Assembly: GCA_028023455.1 (NCBI GenBank) | Contig: JAQFVV010000316.1 | Span: 250,001-314,000, forward strand | DNA length: 64,000 bases | Direction of reading: 5' to 3' | DNA from: Epiperipatus broadwayi | Lineage: Eukaryota; Onychophora; Udeonychophora; Euonychophora; Peripatidae | Shown here: positions 24,915 through 38,134 of the stretch, piece after piece | Numbering within the stretch: position 1 is the stretch's first letter | Layout of the letters: each line of letters begins with the position of its first letter | Notes under the pieces: generated by a model | Databases searched by the model: none | The model's input: only the letters and a program-made list of their open reading frames with translations | Told to the model about the DNA's origin: nothing | Position numbers and translations under genes: made by a program

Positions 24915-27900
24915 TGTCCACTCTACATGTTCTTATCATTTCAGCTATTATTACTGTATGATTATTCATATAATATATGAACATGGATGGGATTGCTCAG
25001 CAACACACATTAGCCAGCATGGTGAGTTTATTGGCTTTTGATCTCTGAGTTTAAGATCAAGAGATACTATCCGTTGTCTGATAAGGCAGAATGAATGTGT
25101 AAATGATAAATATTTTTCCAATAAATATATAAAATCATGAAAGACAAAAATAAAACATGGCCCTTATTCCCAGGAGGCTGTAAAGTCATCAACCAAGGCA
25201 GCGGTTGGTGGCTGAAGGCAGATAGTTCTAAGAATCCCCTGATTGTAGACCCAGACTGCCATTTGATGATGACTTTTATTTAGGTACTTACAACTTCAGA
25301 TCACTTTCAAGAGAAGGAAGATTGCAAGAATTAAAACAACTGTCTTATATTAAATGGAACACTATTGGACTCTGTGAAGTTAAAAGAAAAGGTGAAGAGA
25401 CAATTGATTTAAAAAAGTGGACATGTACTTTACTATAAAGGCACAAATATTGGAAATACAAGTGGAGTAGGATTCATTATGAATAAAAAGTGGAAGAACA
25501 ACATTGTGGAGATTGATGGTGTATCAGACAGAGTGGCAAGATTAGTTATATAACTTAATAGCAGTACCAAGTACAGATAATTCAGGTTTATGCCCCAACA
25601 AGTTGTCATAGTGATGAAGTAGTAGAAGATTTTTATATGGATGTACAAAAGGCTTTTGATCAGAATAAACAACATTTTAAAATTATTATGGGAGACTTTA
25701 ATGCTAAAATTGGTAAACAAATGAAAGATGAAAGTGCTGTAGATAATTTTGGTTATGGTAATAGAAATGAGAGAGGATATAGATATTGTGGAGTTTGCAG
25801 AAAAAGAAAAAATTTACATTATGAATTCTTTTTGTGAGAAAAATATTAAAAGGAAATGGGCATGGAAGCATCCAAATAAAGGAACAGCAGAATTGGATAT
25901 TTTGATAGCAGAAAATATATATTTCAAGAGTTAATATTCTTAATCTTCAGAAACATTAATTTAAATTAGAGCTTTCAAATCGATTTCAAGTATTAGTAGA
26001 TTTTGAACATGATTCAGATTTGAATGAAATTAATAAGAAAATAACTGAATCTCTTTTAAAAACTGCAACAAAGATATCTGGTAAAAGAAAGCAGCAAATG
26101 ATCAATAAAATTTCTACTGAGACTAGAGAATTAATGAAGAAAAAAAGGAATATGAAAATATATAAAAATAATACTTTACAAAGGATTGAATATCTCAAAT
26201 TTTGTAAAATGGTATGAAAAAGAGTTTATAATGGTAAAAGAAAGTATAATTGTGAACTAGCAAGGTTGTAGGAGAGAATAAAAGTCACAAGAGTGTAAAA
26301 CATCATTTTGGTATTGGTAACAAACTTATATCTGCAATAACAAAAAAAAGATGGGAATTATTACTAAAAAGAGAGATGACATCATGAAATGGGTGGAAGA
26401 GTTCTATCAAAAATTATATAGTAATAAAGAACAAGTACTTCCTGCATCTATTATATCTTCTGAATTGCCCAGAATTTTAAATGAAGTGAGACATGCAATT
26501 AAATTTATGAAGAAAGGAAAAGCTCCAGATAATGATGGAATTATAGTCGATATATTAAAAGAAACAGGTGAAGAAATAGAATTTTTTTTTGGCAAAGTTA
26601 TATACCAAATGCCTAAATGATAAAGCTGTACCAAATGATTGAAAGACTGTAGTATTAATAGTTTAAAAAGGGGTATAAAGAAGATATTAGAAACTACAGA
26701 CCTATCAGCCTTTTATCAGTTTTATACAAATTTTTTACCAAAATAATTAAACTTGTCTATAGAGAACATTGGATTTCAACTAACCAAGAGAACAAGCTAA
26801 AAAAGTGGTTTTAATACAGTAGATTGTATCCAAGTATTAAGAGAAGTTATAGAAAGAACCAATGAATATGAGTTGCGATTATGCTTTGGATTTGTAGACT
26901 ATGAAAAGGTATTTGATTCTATAAGCATTTCTTTAGTGATTAAAGCATTGGGTCATCAAGGTATAGATCCAAGATATTATCATACTTTGAAGAATACTTA
27001 TAAAAATGCAATAGCAATGATTAGATTACATAATGATCCTAGGAAAGTTTACATTGAGAAGGGTGTAAGACAGGATGACTCCATATCTCCAAAACTTTTT
27101 ACAGCAGTGCTGCAAGAAGTATTTTGTGGATTAAAATAGAAAACTAAAGGAGTAAAAGTAAATGGAGATTATTTAAGTCATTTGGATTTTGCAGATGATG
27201 TAGTTGTTTTTGCAAACAATGCTTTAGAGTTTCAGGAAATGTTGCCAGAGTTAACAGATGAAAGTAAGAAAATAGGAGTAAAGGTAAATGTTAAAAAACT
27301 AAAGTAATGCTTAATAGATTTTTTCAAAAGATGAAAATAAAGATTGATTATGATGAGTTAGAAAAAGTTAACAACTACAAAGACCTCGGTCAGTTTATTA
27401 CTACAGGTGGAAACATAATGGATGAAATTAATCATAGAATTAAACTTGATTGGAGTGCTTTTGGTAGAAATAACATAATACTAAAAGGAAATATGCCTAT
27501 GTGTTTGAAAAGAAAGATTTTTAATAAATGTGCTTTACCAGTCCTTACTTATGGATCTGAGACTTGGGCACTTAATAGAAGAGCAATAGCGAGATTTCAG
27601 ACCACTCAAAGAAATATGGAGAGAAGCATGTTAGGAGTAATGAGAAGAGATTGAAAATGTAAGAGAACAAACAGGTGTTACTGATATCATTGAAAAAATT
27701 AAAAGACTGAAGTTGGGATAGACATATTGCTAGAAGAGATGATCACAGATGGACAATTGAAATCTTAAACTGGATTCCAAGAGATTGCAAAAGACCCAGA
27801 AAGAGACTATATGTGAGATGGATGTATGAAATAAGAAAATACGCAGGGGTGATGTGGAGAAGAGAAGCTAGAGATCGGAGATGGATCAAACTTAGAGAGA

Positions 27901-27945
27901 ACATCCTGCAATGAATTGATAATGCTTGACAATGATGTTGATATT
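24915..27945 (+). mobile_element. RTE-clade LINE, near full length (copy B)
   Basis: Second plus-strand copy of about 3.03 kb, colinear with copy A from the 5' leader (TGTCCACTC segment near 24916) to the 3' end near TTGACAATGATGTTGATATT. It has more substitutions and many small deletions than copy A, so it is probably older. It gives the single-copy reference state for the duplications and the adapter-like patch seen in copy A. Confidence 0.9.
25270..27930 (+). pseudogene. RTE endonuclease-reverse transcriptase, heavily broken
   Basis: Same domain order as copy A. Endonuclease pieces: GDFNAKIGKQ (about 25690), RKWAWKHPNKGTAELD (about 25850). Reverse transcriptase pieces: GKAPDNDGIIVDIL (about 26515), FVDYEKVFDSI (about 26890), GVRQDDSISPKLF (about 27062, motif B Gly changed to Asp), LDFADDVVVFA (about 27184). 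C-terminal LPVLTYGSETWALNRR is near 27535-27580. Numerous frameshifts and stops (for example at 25552, 26215 and 27137) leave no usable protein. Confidence 0.88.
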
Positions 27946-27954
27946 ATGTGATCT

Positions 27955-30060
27955 AAAGTCTCTGCACTGCTCAGGTATTTATTGAATGTTACACCTGACT
28001 ATTAAATAAGCTTGGTAAACATATTATTTAAGAACTTTTTTTTTCAAGCTCAAGAGAATTATGTTGCTTTAATAATTTTTTTTTTAAAAAAGCACTCCAT
28101 TCAAATTTAATTTTATGATTAATTTTATGCAATCTTATCAGGTTATTTGTAATTGTTAATTTCTTTTAATTAACATCAATTTTTAGTGATTAAAAAAAAT
28201 GCTTTTGCAACATATCCTAAAATTTTAATATATTATTTGTGAAAACAACCAGATCATCTATAAAATTTAGATGGTTTAAGTAATGCAAATTTTATTAAAT
28301 CTTTAGCAACCTAAATTATTTTCTTAAAAAAACTTTTCTTTTATTTCTCTGGATCAAATGTTAAATATAAATATCTATTATTTAATTTCATTATTTCAAT
28401 CATTTTAATGGCTTTTCCACGTATATCAAGTAGCTTATTATATGTTTTCAATAATAATGTGCTTTACAAAGGACCTTTTACAATCTATTATAGAAACTAA
28501 AAAAAAAGTACTAATAAAATATATACAAACATCATCTTAATTTATACATTTTTAAAACCAACATTCATAAATAAATCCTCTACTATATTTTGTTTTCATT
28601 CTATTTATAAACTACATACAAAATGTAAACAGAAGTAAAAAAACATACACACATATATCTGAAAAAATATAAATTAAAATGATACATTTTTAAAAATGGT
28701 CAGAAAAATGATTGAGATATTAAGAAGAAATAATAATAAGATGTTTAAATATGTTATTATTTGATTCACAATACTGAAAGTTTTTTTATTAGACACTTTT
28801 TTAAGACTAGTATAAACTGAAGGAATCTTGGCTAACTTTTATTCCCTTAACTTCCTATTTAAAGTCACCAAAATATTTCAGTTGAAACTGCTGTGAAAAG
28901 CTTTGGAAATATGAAATGAGAATACCATACACCTTTAGTATTATTTTTCCAAATGTTACCGTGTAGTTTACTCACTGCTATTGGATTCTGATAAATAGTT
29001 TTGAGAATATGTTAATATCTTGGATCTATGCATTGATATTTTAAAGCTTTAATCATCATAGAAATGATTACAGATTCAAATGCCCTTTGATAATTTGTAC
29101 AGCTAAAACATAATGGAAATTCATATTCATTAGCCCTTTCTGTAAGTTCTTTTAATATTAGTTTATGATCTTCTGTGCTATAATCACTTTTAAATCCAGT
29201 TTGTTCTTTTTATTGATTTGAGTTGCATGATAATGTGGGTTTTAATCGCTCCATCATCATATTTTCAATGAAATGGATGGCTGAAGAGTTGTGGGTTGGA
29301 GTGATTTGAAGCCTGTCCATTAAAGTATGAAGATTGGCCATGTTAATATAAAGCTGAACACTGATTGTATATATGTGTAAAGATGGTAATCTGGACCAAC
29401 TGATGAGTGCTGGTTTAGCATGAAATACATATATTGGTGATTATTTATCTTTTCAACATGTGTGTGATCAGGTGGGTCAGCAATGAGATGGCATGGAGAG
29501 TTGAGCGTCATGTGAAAGTCTGAGTTCAAATCTCTTATATAAAAGAATGATACTTTTGTAATATCCCTACTGCATCTGATATATCTTTATCATTTAAATG
29601 TTTTAGATATGGTTTTGCCAACAATTCCTCTATTTCTTCATGTGATTCTTTTAACCCAACAATAATTATTTCATCACTTCCAGAAGCTTTTACTATCTTC
29701 ATAGATTTAATTGCATATCCAATTCTTCATTTAAAATATTTGTAATAAAAAACGACAATTTTATACAGGTTGGTTTGTTTTCTTATTATTTATTACTATA
29801 GTTATTTATAGAATTTTTTCACTCACTTTATATATTTCTTTTTAATAGAAATGCCATCTTTTCTCCTTTTTGCATTATTATACAAAATTCTAGATATACA
29901 ATTATTCCAAATGGATCATTTATATATATTTTTTCATATTTCTTCTTTTCTTTATATCTAGCCATATCTCAGTTGAAAAACTAATTATAGGATCTTCTTT
30001 CAATTAATAGTAAACTCCTTTCTGCAATCATTTATTATAATACATACATTTACATTAAAG
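27955..30060 (-). mobile_element. RTE-related LINE, decayed, split by a SINE
   Basis: Minus-strand remnant. 27955-28160 is the C-terminal CLKRK region, 29030-29210 covers the AFDS/QTGFK...DH region of the RT, and 29545-30000 covers the GSDEI...AK block and upstream linker. The SINE at 29228-29540 interrupts it. It is diverged from copies A and B, so probably an older subfamily. 28200-29000 between the blocks is mostly unreadable. Confidence 0.65.
29228..29540 (+). mobile_element. Long-form SINE of the palindromic family
   Basis: About 310 bp, colinear with 58145-58470. It runs from CTCCATCATCATATTTTCAAT through GATGGTAATCTGGACCAACT and AAATACATATATTGGTGATT to the tRNA-like arm ending GTCTGAGTTCAAATCTC. 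It is inserted in a decayed LINE, so it is younger than that LINE. Confidence 0.75.
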
Positions 30061-30099
30061 AAATTAGATTTTTTCAAGTATCCTATGTAAGAAATAATA

Positions 30100-31068
30100 A
30101 TTAAAGTAAACATCACATGACCACCACCTCTTATGCTTGTGTATAACTGTTGTTAAAACAGGCAAAACCCACTATATGTATTGCCACACACAGCAAGCTA
30201 GAGTAACTAATGGATGCCAGAAGGCTTGTGCATAAAATCCTCATCTAGTGCCTACTCATCCAATATCCCCAGACTAGTTTCTGGCTTGTGACCTTCATCA
30301 GTGAGGAGCCTTGGATCTGAGAGCACTGCACCTAGATCTTAGGATCTAATGCAACCTGCCAGCAAACACCTTTTATCTCCATTAAACTACAAAACTATGA
30401 GTCTTAAACTGAAAACACCTTAATGTTTTCAATCCAAGCCCATCAGCTTATAGTCATATGGGTCTGAACCCAGTTCAGTACCCATACATTTTGGTGTCTT
30501 TGGTTCTTTAATAACCATAGCCACCACTATCCTATTAGGCAGGATTGGTTTTAAGCCAATAAACATCACATGATCACCACCTCTTATGCTTGTGTATAAC
30601 TGTTGTTAAAACAGGCAAAATCCACTATACGTATTGCCACACACAGCAAGCTAGAGTAATCAATGGATGCCAGAAGGCTAATAGGATAGTGGTGGCTATG
30701 GCTATTAAAGAACCAAAGACACCAAAATGTATGGGTACTGAACTGAGTTCAGACCCATATGACTATGTAAGCTGATGGGCTTGGATTGAAAACATTAAGG
30801 AGTTTTCAGTTTAAGATTCATAGTTTTGTAGTTTAATGGAGATAAAAGGGGGTTTCTGGAGGGTTGCATTAGATCCTAAGATCTAGGTGCAGTGCTCTCA
30901 GATCCAAGGCTCCTCACTGACGAAGGCCACAAGCCAGAAACTAGTCTGGGGATATTGGATGAGTAGGCACTAGATGGGGATTTTATGCACAAGCCTTCTG
31001 GTATCCATTGATTACTCTAGCTTGCTGTGTGTAGCAATATATATAGTAGGTTTTGCCCGCTTTAATAA
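30100..31068. repeat. Large inverted repeat of two palindromic-family units
   Basis: A reversed unit at about 30153-30535 faces a forward unit at about 30676-31068, each ~380 bp and about 93-95% alike by eye. Each contains the TCCTAAGATCTAGG block, the GGTACTGAACTGAGTTCAGA core and the TTTTATGCACAAGCCTTCTG arm. A second head segment (AACATCACATGATCACCACC, then the ACAGGCAAAA arm) at 30557-30675 lies in the spacer. The right end GGTTTTGCCCGC is followed by TTTAA. Confidence 0.8.
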
Positions 31069-31839
31069 TTAGAGTAAATGGTAATTTTATTTCTTGTTAA
31101 CGTTTTAACTACACACCATATATAAAAAAATATTTTAAATGAAAAAGTTTTAATCAAAATAAGCACTTTAAATATGATTTTTCAAAAATGCAATTGAAGT
31201 TTTGATAATCTCCAACTTCTACTGCTGTTATGGGTATCTTCAAAAACTTACAATTTTCCAGAGGGAAGGGAATCGTTCCTTTTATTAATGCTAAACTATG
31301 TCATAATTTTTTAAATTATAAACATGAATTTTACACAAACATAGTAATAATATTGGTATTTATTTCAGTTAATAATAATAAAAAAAAAGGTTCTTAGGAT
31401 ACCAATTTTAATAAACATTATAGCACCCCCCCCCCACCCAGTCTTACTATTTTCAATGCTTTATGTTATAACCATTTATAGTCATTATAAAGACTGCTTT
31501 GTTTATAAAATTACCCAAAATTAATATATATAAATGGAAAAACGAGATCCACTTTCCATCCACTATCTAATATTATAAAAACCCTATAGCCGAGACACTA
31601 TAATAATAGACTATATACTGAAATAAGCTAAAAATATTATAATGGTAATTAAAAAACTTTCTATTTTTAGTTTATAAAATAAAATTAATTACAAAAACTT
31701 TGTGAAAATCTTCCATTCTTAAACAGATAACTAATGTATCAATACACAATGCTAGATAAGTATCTTTATTAACAAATAATACAATCTATATTTACTGCAC
31801 ACTTTCCATGCCACTTAAATTTATAGAATAACTGAACTT
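31069..31839. other. Intron, nothing recognised
   Basis: AT-rich with a C tract at 31426-31435. No feature supported. Confidence 0.5.
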
Positions 31840-32020
31840 ATAGCATATATGTGTCGAGATGGTAATCTGGACCAACTGATGATTGCTGGTTTAGCATGAA
31901 ATACGTATATTGGTGATTATTTATCTTTTCAATATATACGTGTTCGAGTGTATCAATATTATGAGATAGTGTGGAGAGTGGTGGGTCATGTGAAAGTCTG
32001 TGCTCATATACCCTATATAT
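31840..32020 (+). mobile_element. SINE of the palindromic family, partial
   Basis: From GATGGTAATCTGGACCAACT (31859) through the ATACGTATATTGGTGATTAT segment to the degraded tRNA-like arm ending near CCCTATATATTAA. 5' truncated relative to 29228 and 58145. Confidence 0.75.
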
Positions 32021-32258
32021 TAAATTTATAGAATACATATTAAAAATAAAAAGATCCACTTTCCACTCAGTATTTAAAATTATAAATAACTATAACTAAA
32101 TCACTGTAGTAATATAAGTGAATATTCTCATAACCAGCGAATATTATAATGGCATGAATATAGGCTTGTCCTAATATTATTAATTGCTGTATTTAGAATA
32201 CATATATTGTAATACTATTTGTTCTTTTAACAATGGTAATTGATCAAAGTAACAAATA

Positions 32259-33267
32259 CACCTGGGTCTCGTTTTACGCGATAGATAGGTTCCTCAGAAA
32301 ACACGCGCAAATGAAATCGCGCAAAAATAGACGTATCTTACCTTGAAAAAGGGGGGATACGGACTGTGATTTTTCAAAAATCGCATAAAAGCAAAGCACC
32401 AACATAAAATTACTTTAAAATTCGCGCAAAAAAAAAAAATAAGGAAATAAAATATGACTAATAAAAAATTTCAAATTTGAAAAAAATTGATACAAGACAA
32501 ACTTTTTTTAACTATAATATTTAATTTTATTCAAAACAATATATTTTTATGCATAATTTACAGTACAGTAATTGACATTATTTTATACACGTTTTAATTA
32601 TTATCGTTACTTGCTGATAAACAGGTTCGTTTTCAAACTGGTAAAAAATCAGATTCTTCACAAGAGGAAACACAACTAGTGCCAACTTCACTCTCATGTT
32701 GTGTTAATGGTTTTCTGGTGACAACGTAATTAGTAATTAATCTTTGAGATGATGATTTTATTAATTGTTTATGAAGCTCGCGATATCCAGACATACAACC
32801 ATTTAGCTCTCGTTGGAATTTAAGAGCACGTTCGTGATTAGTGTCATTAATAAGAAAATAATTAAAAATAAACTTGCGGACACTAAATGATTAATAATTG
32901 ATTATGTTCTTTTTTAAAAAGCAAAACCAGAATGTGATTTAAAATGCAAAATTCACACGCACAATGTTTGAACAAATTTACATTATAATCTTGTAAAATT
33001 TAATGTGTGTATACATAAAATGTGGAAATCATGATTTTAATTTCATTATTGCATAAAAACTTACTATTATAAAGCACTGAAAATATTGAAATTACTAAGA
33101 TGAAAGTCGAATTCCAATAATGTGCTATTATTTTCAATATGACGTAAGTGCGCAAAATTTATTATTTAAAGTAATAGCGCATTATCGGAGTTCGACTTCC
33201 GAAGTAACACGAATCGCATAACTTCAAAATCGCGTTAAATAAATCCGCGTAAAACGAGACCCAGGTG
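32259..33267 (-). mobile_element. Tigger/pogo-type DNA transposon, internally deleted
   Basis: 1,009 bp with terminal inverted repeats: CACCTGGGTCTCGTTTTACG at the left, the complement at the right. It is flanked by TA on both sides, the target site of Tc1/mariner-pogo elements. The subterminal GGGGGGATACGGACTGTGAT block is typical of Tigger. A coding remnant at about 32620-32710 reads on the minus strand like the VGTSCVSSCEESD segment also seen in the copy at 43195. No transposase frame survives. A stem-forming pair of CGAATTCCAATAATG-like sequences lies at 33107-33205. Confidence 0.9.
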
Positions 33268-33940
33268 TATAATAAAAAAAAAATATTTGCAAATTAAATT
33301 TTAGTCTAGGGAAATTATGAATATCTAATGAATGGCTGTGTATGGTGCTTATGTATTAGAACTACAATGTATTAGACCTGATATGCATTTTTATTTGTAT
33401 CAAGCCGCTGATAACTTTTTAATCGTGTGATCTGACCAAATAACGCATACACTTGGATCTTGTACAAACTTAAAATGATAAATTTGTCAAAACAGATCAT
33501 GTGTACATGATATTTTTGTAAGATTTACAAAGTTTTCAGCAATCTGAATATGTATGTGAAAAGGCGTAGCCGTTCTAACATGTGACAGTAATTACACCAG
33601 ACTAAATCTAATACTAAAAATATGAATTTTTAACAATATGAATTTCACATAAAAATCACTTAAAATATACACATACCGTACTTACCGTGTAATATATAAC
33701 AGGAATTATCACGATGAAACAATCAATTCAGCTGTTATCTACTTTATTTTAAGTGGATAAAATTTTGTTTCAAAATAAAGACTAAAAGTAAAATTTTTTA
33801 TTTTTCCCAAAATGGAAACTTACTTAACACATGATTGTGCAATATAACGCCTGCACGGGATCTTCATCAGAAATGTTAATAAGTAGTAAATGTATTTTTT
33901 TCAAAACCAAAAAAAAAAAAAAAAAATTAAACTACGATAC
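33268..33940. other. Intron, nothing recognised
   Basis: AT-rich; includes an A-rich run at 33908-33928. No feature supported. Confidence 0.5.
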
Positions 33941-33949
33941 TTTAATAAT

Positions 33950-34500
33950 TTTTTCAATGTGGTGGACTAATTTTTTTGATGTCATCCTCTATGATTCACA
34001 TAAAATGATCATTAACCGATAGCTTGTAAGTCAGCAGTTTCATAGGCTTTCCAACAATTCAAATAAATTATCGATTCCTCTGCCACATTTTGTTTGATGA
34101 CATCCATCAGAGTTGCCACTGTTCTACCATGAATTCTCATGATGAAACACTCTTTCTGTCTCCCTGCACAAGCCACCAAACATCCACTGTTCTGGAAGAA
34201 TTCGTCCGGTTTGGATTTTCTTTTCTTTTTGTGCAAAAGGCTCTCATCAATTTCAATAATTTTATTAGGGCCTCCAATTTTTCATTTTTCTTTGTTAAAC
34301 CAAGCTCTGTTTTCCACATCTATGGATGTTAATTTGTAAGCCGAGCTGTAAATAAATCGAATTGCCATCAAAAATGGAATTCTGTAACCCTCCAACCACG
34401 TTCCCTTATGAAAGCATATTTTATTATTTCATCCTCGAATGTTACAATGCCATTGCTTGTCCAAAGTGTGAATGTTCTTGACCGCATTGATCACAGTAGC
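33950..34500 (-). pseudogene. Merlin (IS1595/ISXO2-like) transposase, decayed
   Basis: Two overlapping minus-strand frames give consecutive parts of a DDE transposase of the IS1595/Merlin family. GGPNKIIEIDESLLHKKK (about 34215-34270) is the first catalytic Asp region. HGRTVATLMDVIKQNVAEES then IIYLNCWKAY (about 34050-34135) is the second region, where the family has D-CW-AY; here the Asp is replaced by Asn. Further upstream, HKGTWLEGYRIPFL (about 34375-34415) matches the pre-catalytic helix region. The third catalytic region is unreadable past a stop near 34010. No terminal repeats found. Confidence 0.8.
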
Positions 34501-36822
34501 AGGTAAAATGTTCCATCATTTTGTACTGTTTTTTTTTTTAAAAAAAAAAATTGTAATAAAATTGAAAAAAATAAATCAGCACTCGAGTAAAAAACACTTT
34601 GAAAAGAACTTGTCCAAATAAAATCTGGACAATAAATGAAAGTGTAACACATTCTTGGGCGAGATCATGAGATCGCAAGGTTTATTTGGCGGGATCGCAA
34701 GGTTAGACATTTATCATGAATGTAAAAAGGTATACTATCTATCCTACATTGCAGGACTAATACGTAAGTACCATGTGTAGTGGAGTGACTACACAAGACT
34801 GATTTTCAGTAATTAATTTATAATAGTCATTGACAACAATCAGACTGAGCACACATAAAAAGCCAAGTCTTTATGCATATTCAATCATGTTTATTGATTG
34901 TTATCCCCTCCACATTAATAATATGATTAAATGATAAAATAAAATTATCTACTCCGAATTCAGATGAGAAATAAAAAATTATTAACAATAACAATAACTT
35001 TTAACTAAGAAACAGAATGAGAATAATATAAAAAAATTGTATTTACATCTAATATTGTATAATGAGTACATGTGATAGGAAAAATCTTTGTTGGTTCATA
35101 ATAATTCATAAAAAATAAGTTTATATTCAGTTCATTCAATTATCTATTTATGTCTCCGAAGTTCACATTTCATTAGCTTGTGAATGTAGTTACATGGTCA
35201 TCAAAATCATTATTTTGTATATCTGCAAATAATTTTCTAATACCTTAAAATTCTTTTGGTTTGTTTCAATAGTAGTTTATTCCCATGTAATTGTTACTGT
35301 TATTAAGAGCATCAAAATTATGTAGATTTATAAATCAATTCATAGAAGAATATTTCTATTTGATAATTAATTAAAGGCAAGTTTTCTTATAGCAAGTGAC
35401 ATTTTCAGCTTCAGATAATAATTAATAGGCCAGCAGAATCAAAGTTAATTTCTAAAGTATTCATTTGTTTATAGTTCCATAGTCAGTTATAATACTGGAA
35501 AGATCAAGATAAAGCATTCTGGAATTTTTTACCCCAGAAACTGCATTATTAATTTAAACAATCACTTTTTAATTCTTCCCTCTTATAAGTGATACAATAA
35601 AGAAATAGTGATAATTCCCTCCTTTTTTGTAAAGCAGACAATCCAAGAATTTCCAACTGGTTCCCATAGCAACATCATTTTAAAATAAAGAATGGTAATA
35701 CATTTTTATATTTTTATTTTTTATTATTATTTTAAATTTCTTTATATTTACTGACACACGTGACTTTTTAAATCTTAGAATACATAATTTAAAAAAAATG
35801 CACATAAAAACTATGCATATAAACTCAGTCATGGAGATTACAATATGTAACACAAGTACTAATATAATTACATATAATACTTGCACATATACACAAATAA
35901 ATACATTAAATTATATAAAATACAGGGAATAATAAAATTATATACTAATACAGATTGAGAAGAAACGAAATATCGAAAGAAACTGATATATATATATATT
36001 ATAATGTGAACTGGAATTAATTGGCTGTATCAAGCTAAAAAAAAAAGACAGAAGAAATTGAAATATTTGAATCAAATTTTATGATGCTGACAGTCTAATT
36101 TTTGTTTCCTACTAATTGATAGCATCAACAATCGTGCAATATTGCTGGAAGATAATATATCAAAATCATCATTTTCAACAATATATCAATAAAAAAAAAC
36201 AAAACAACAATTTAATCTGAAATGATATACCAACTAAAAAAGCTATAAATCTATAAATGCTCATAATTTGCCAGAAATGCAGAATAAATTTTACTGATGT
36301 ATGTCAAGTTTGAGACTTACTAGCATGCAGAAAAAACTATCAAAATTTGATCCTGAACCATCTAATCTAAGATAATTCTACATAAGTACACATATTCATG
36401 TTTTCTCTATATCACTATTATATAATGTAGTATTTTCCAAGAAATATCTAATAGAAGATCAGTTTACCTGTAATAAAATTCCATTCATTAATTCTTCGAC
36501 TATCTCTTAAATTAAAAAAATCAGATCTATTATATACATTAGATATATTTTTGAGGTACATTGCGCAAAATTCTTAGCAAGAAAATTTCTCATAATTTAT
36601 AAAAAACACTTTAAATTGATCTATTCAAAAATCTTCTGATCAGTCAGATATAGAAAATGTTTTCACTACATTTGTTTGTAAAATCTCATTTGTCTTCTTT
36701 GTGAATTTAATAGGTTTATGACAACTAGTGAGAATATTTCTAAATTAATAGTGAGAATATGTGTGGGTTTAGCTTTTTTTTCCATTGATATTCTTTTTGT
36801 TATAGTACTTTGACCAAATACA
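34501..36822. other. Intron, nothing recognised
   Basis: AT-rich. A small repeat of GATCGCAAGGTT occurs at about 34673 and 34694. Otherwise no gene or repeat end identified. Confidence 0.5.
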
Positions 36823-36922
36823 GCGTTGGTGGTCGAGTGGTCAGCACAGCTGCCTTACAAGCAGATGTCCCGGTTTGCGGGTTCGCTTCCCGGCTGATGC
36901 TTTGACACGTGGAAAAAAAAAA
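36823..36922 (+). mobile_element. Minimal tRNA-derived SINE, copy 1
   Basis: A tRNA-like body at 36823-36900: acceptor strand GCGTTGG, D-arm GGTCGAGTGGTCAGC, anticodon arm CTGC-CTTACAA-GCAG, a long class II-type variable region, and B box GGTTCGCTTCC. It is followed by TTTGACACGTGG and an A-run. Compared with a tRNA, T-loop position 58 is C and not A. It is one of four copies in the window. Confidence 0.8.
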
Positions 36923-37024
36923 GGTACTCATTGATTTTTCTTACCTATGATGAGTCAAAATAGTGAAAAAAAATCTATAATGCATGTCTGCTCTTACTAT
37001 TATTTTACTTTTAAAGATATACAT

Positions 37025-37130
37025 TGTACAGGCTTAAATCTGCATTTATATATGTAATATTTGCGGGGTTCGAACTCAGACTTTCGCACGACCCACCACT
37101 CTCAGTGCCATCTCATATTGCTGAAAAAGA
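37025..37130 (-). repeat. Single arm of the palindromic SINE family
   Basis: The arm GGGGTTCGAACTCAGACTTT (37075-37094) continues to CATCTCATATTGCTG. It has the best B-box match of the family (GGGTTCGAACTC). The preceding CAGGCTTAAATCTG is the tail stem seen after the other copies. Confidence 0.7.
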
Positions 37131-38134
37131 TGAATGAGATTTCATCTAAACACACACTGACCATATCTGTGAAAAATCTTTACTAACACTGATAAATCAA
37201 AATTCTTTTAAAAGACTTGTACCTATAGACTAAGAAAAATTTTACTCATCAAAGACTCCTACAGTGGCATTCCTTAAATACTATTTTAAATTCATCTTTT
37301 AACCACAAAACGCTTTTTATATATATATTAGCGACACCCACAACTATTTCCAAAGCATAAAAATACATGAGATTAAATATGTTTGAATAAAAAAAAAGAG
37401 AAATGAATTAATCCTAAGACTTAAAACCATTCTAAACACTAAGTTAAAGAAAGTACATCATTTTTATTATCATGTGATATTTATTATCATGTGATATAAT
37501 AACGTGAAAGCTAAACACTTTCAAACAGATACGCTTTAAACATGCTTACGTGACAGCCAATCAGATGGAATAATGACATCACATGGGACTCTCAATTCTA
37601 AAACACAAGCCAGAACTATTAGAAAAAGATGGGACCCATTCAATATAAATAACGATATTAAAACATTACGTTAAATAAAATTGTGTTAATTGAATATAAT
37701 AATCAATGCAAATACTGTGATTCATCCAAATGATTTCTATCTTTTCATATTTTTATTAAGTAATGAACTTATAATGGGGAATAAAACCAGTTTATAGTTT
37801 TAAAAAAATACCATACTAAATTTAAATCATTTATTAAAATTATCATTTTAATTATTAATCAATGAACAGTAAAAGAACATATATATATATTCCAGAACAA
37901 TGTAATAATAAATTCAATTTCTTTTGTTTTGGTGCGACATTAAATTTAGTATTTTCTTTTTAACTGTCAAAGTAAAACTTGATTTTTACTATTTTAAAAA
38001 TATTTTTTCATTAAAAAAATATATCTTAAATTCCTCCTTTTAAAAAACAAGAAATCTGGATTAGTAATTTATTAACGACTTTCATCTCTAAAGCTATATG
38101 TATTTTATAAATACAGAATACATATAATAAATAC
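37131..38134. other. Intron, nothing recognised
   Basis: AT-rich. A GACAGCCAATCAGATG fragment at 37550-37567 is shared with the direct repeats at 16.4 kb. Confidence 0.5.

Noticed and set aside
36823-36900. Functional tRNA gene (anticodon TAC or TAT in a class II cloverleaf)
   Set aside because: Four related copies share the same non-tRNA 3' extension and A-run, two have target duplications, and T-loop A58 is missing. SINE is the better call.
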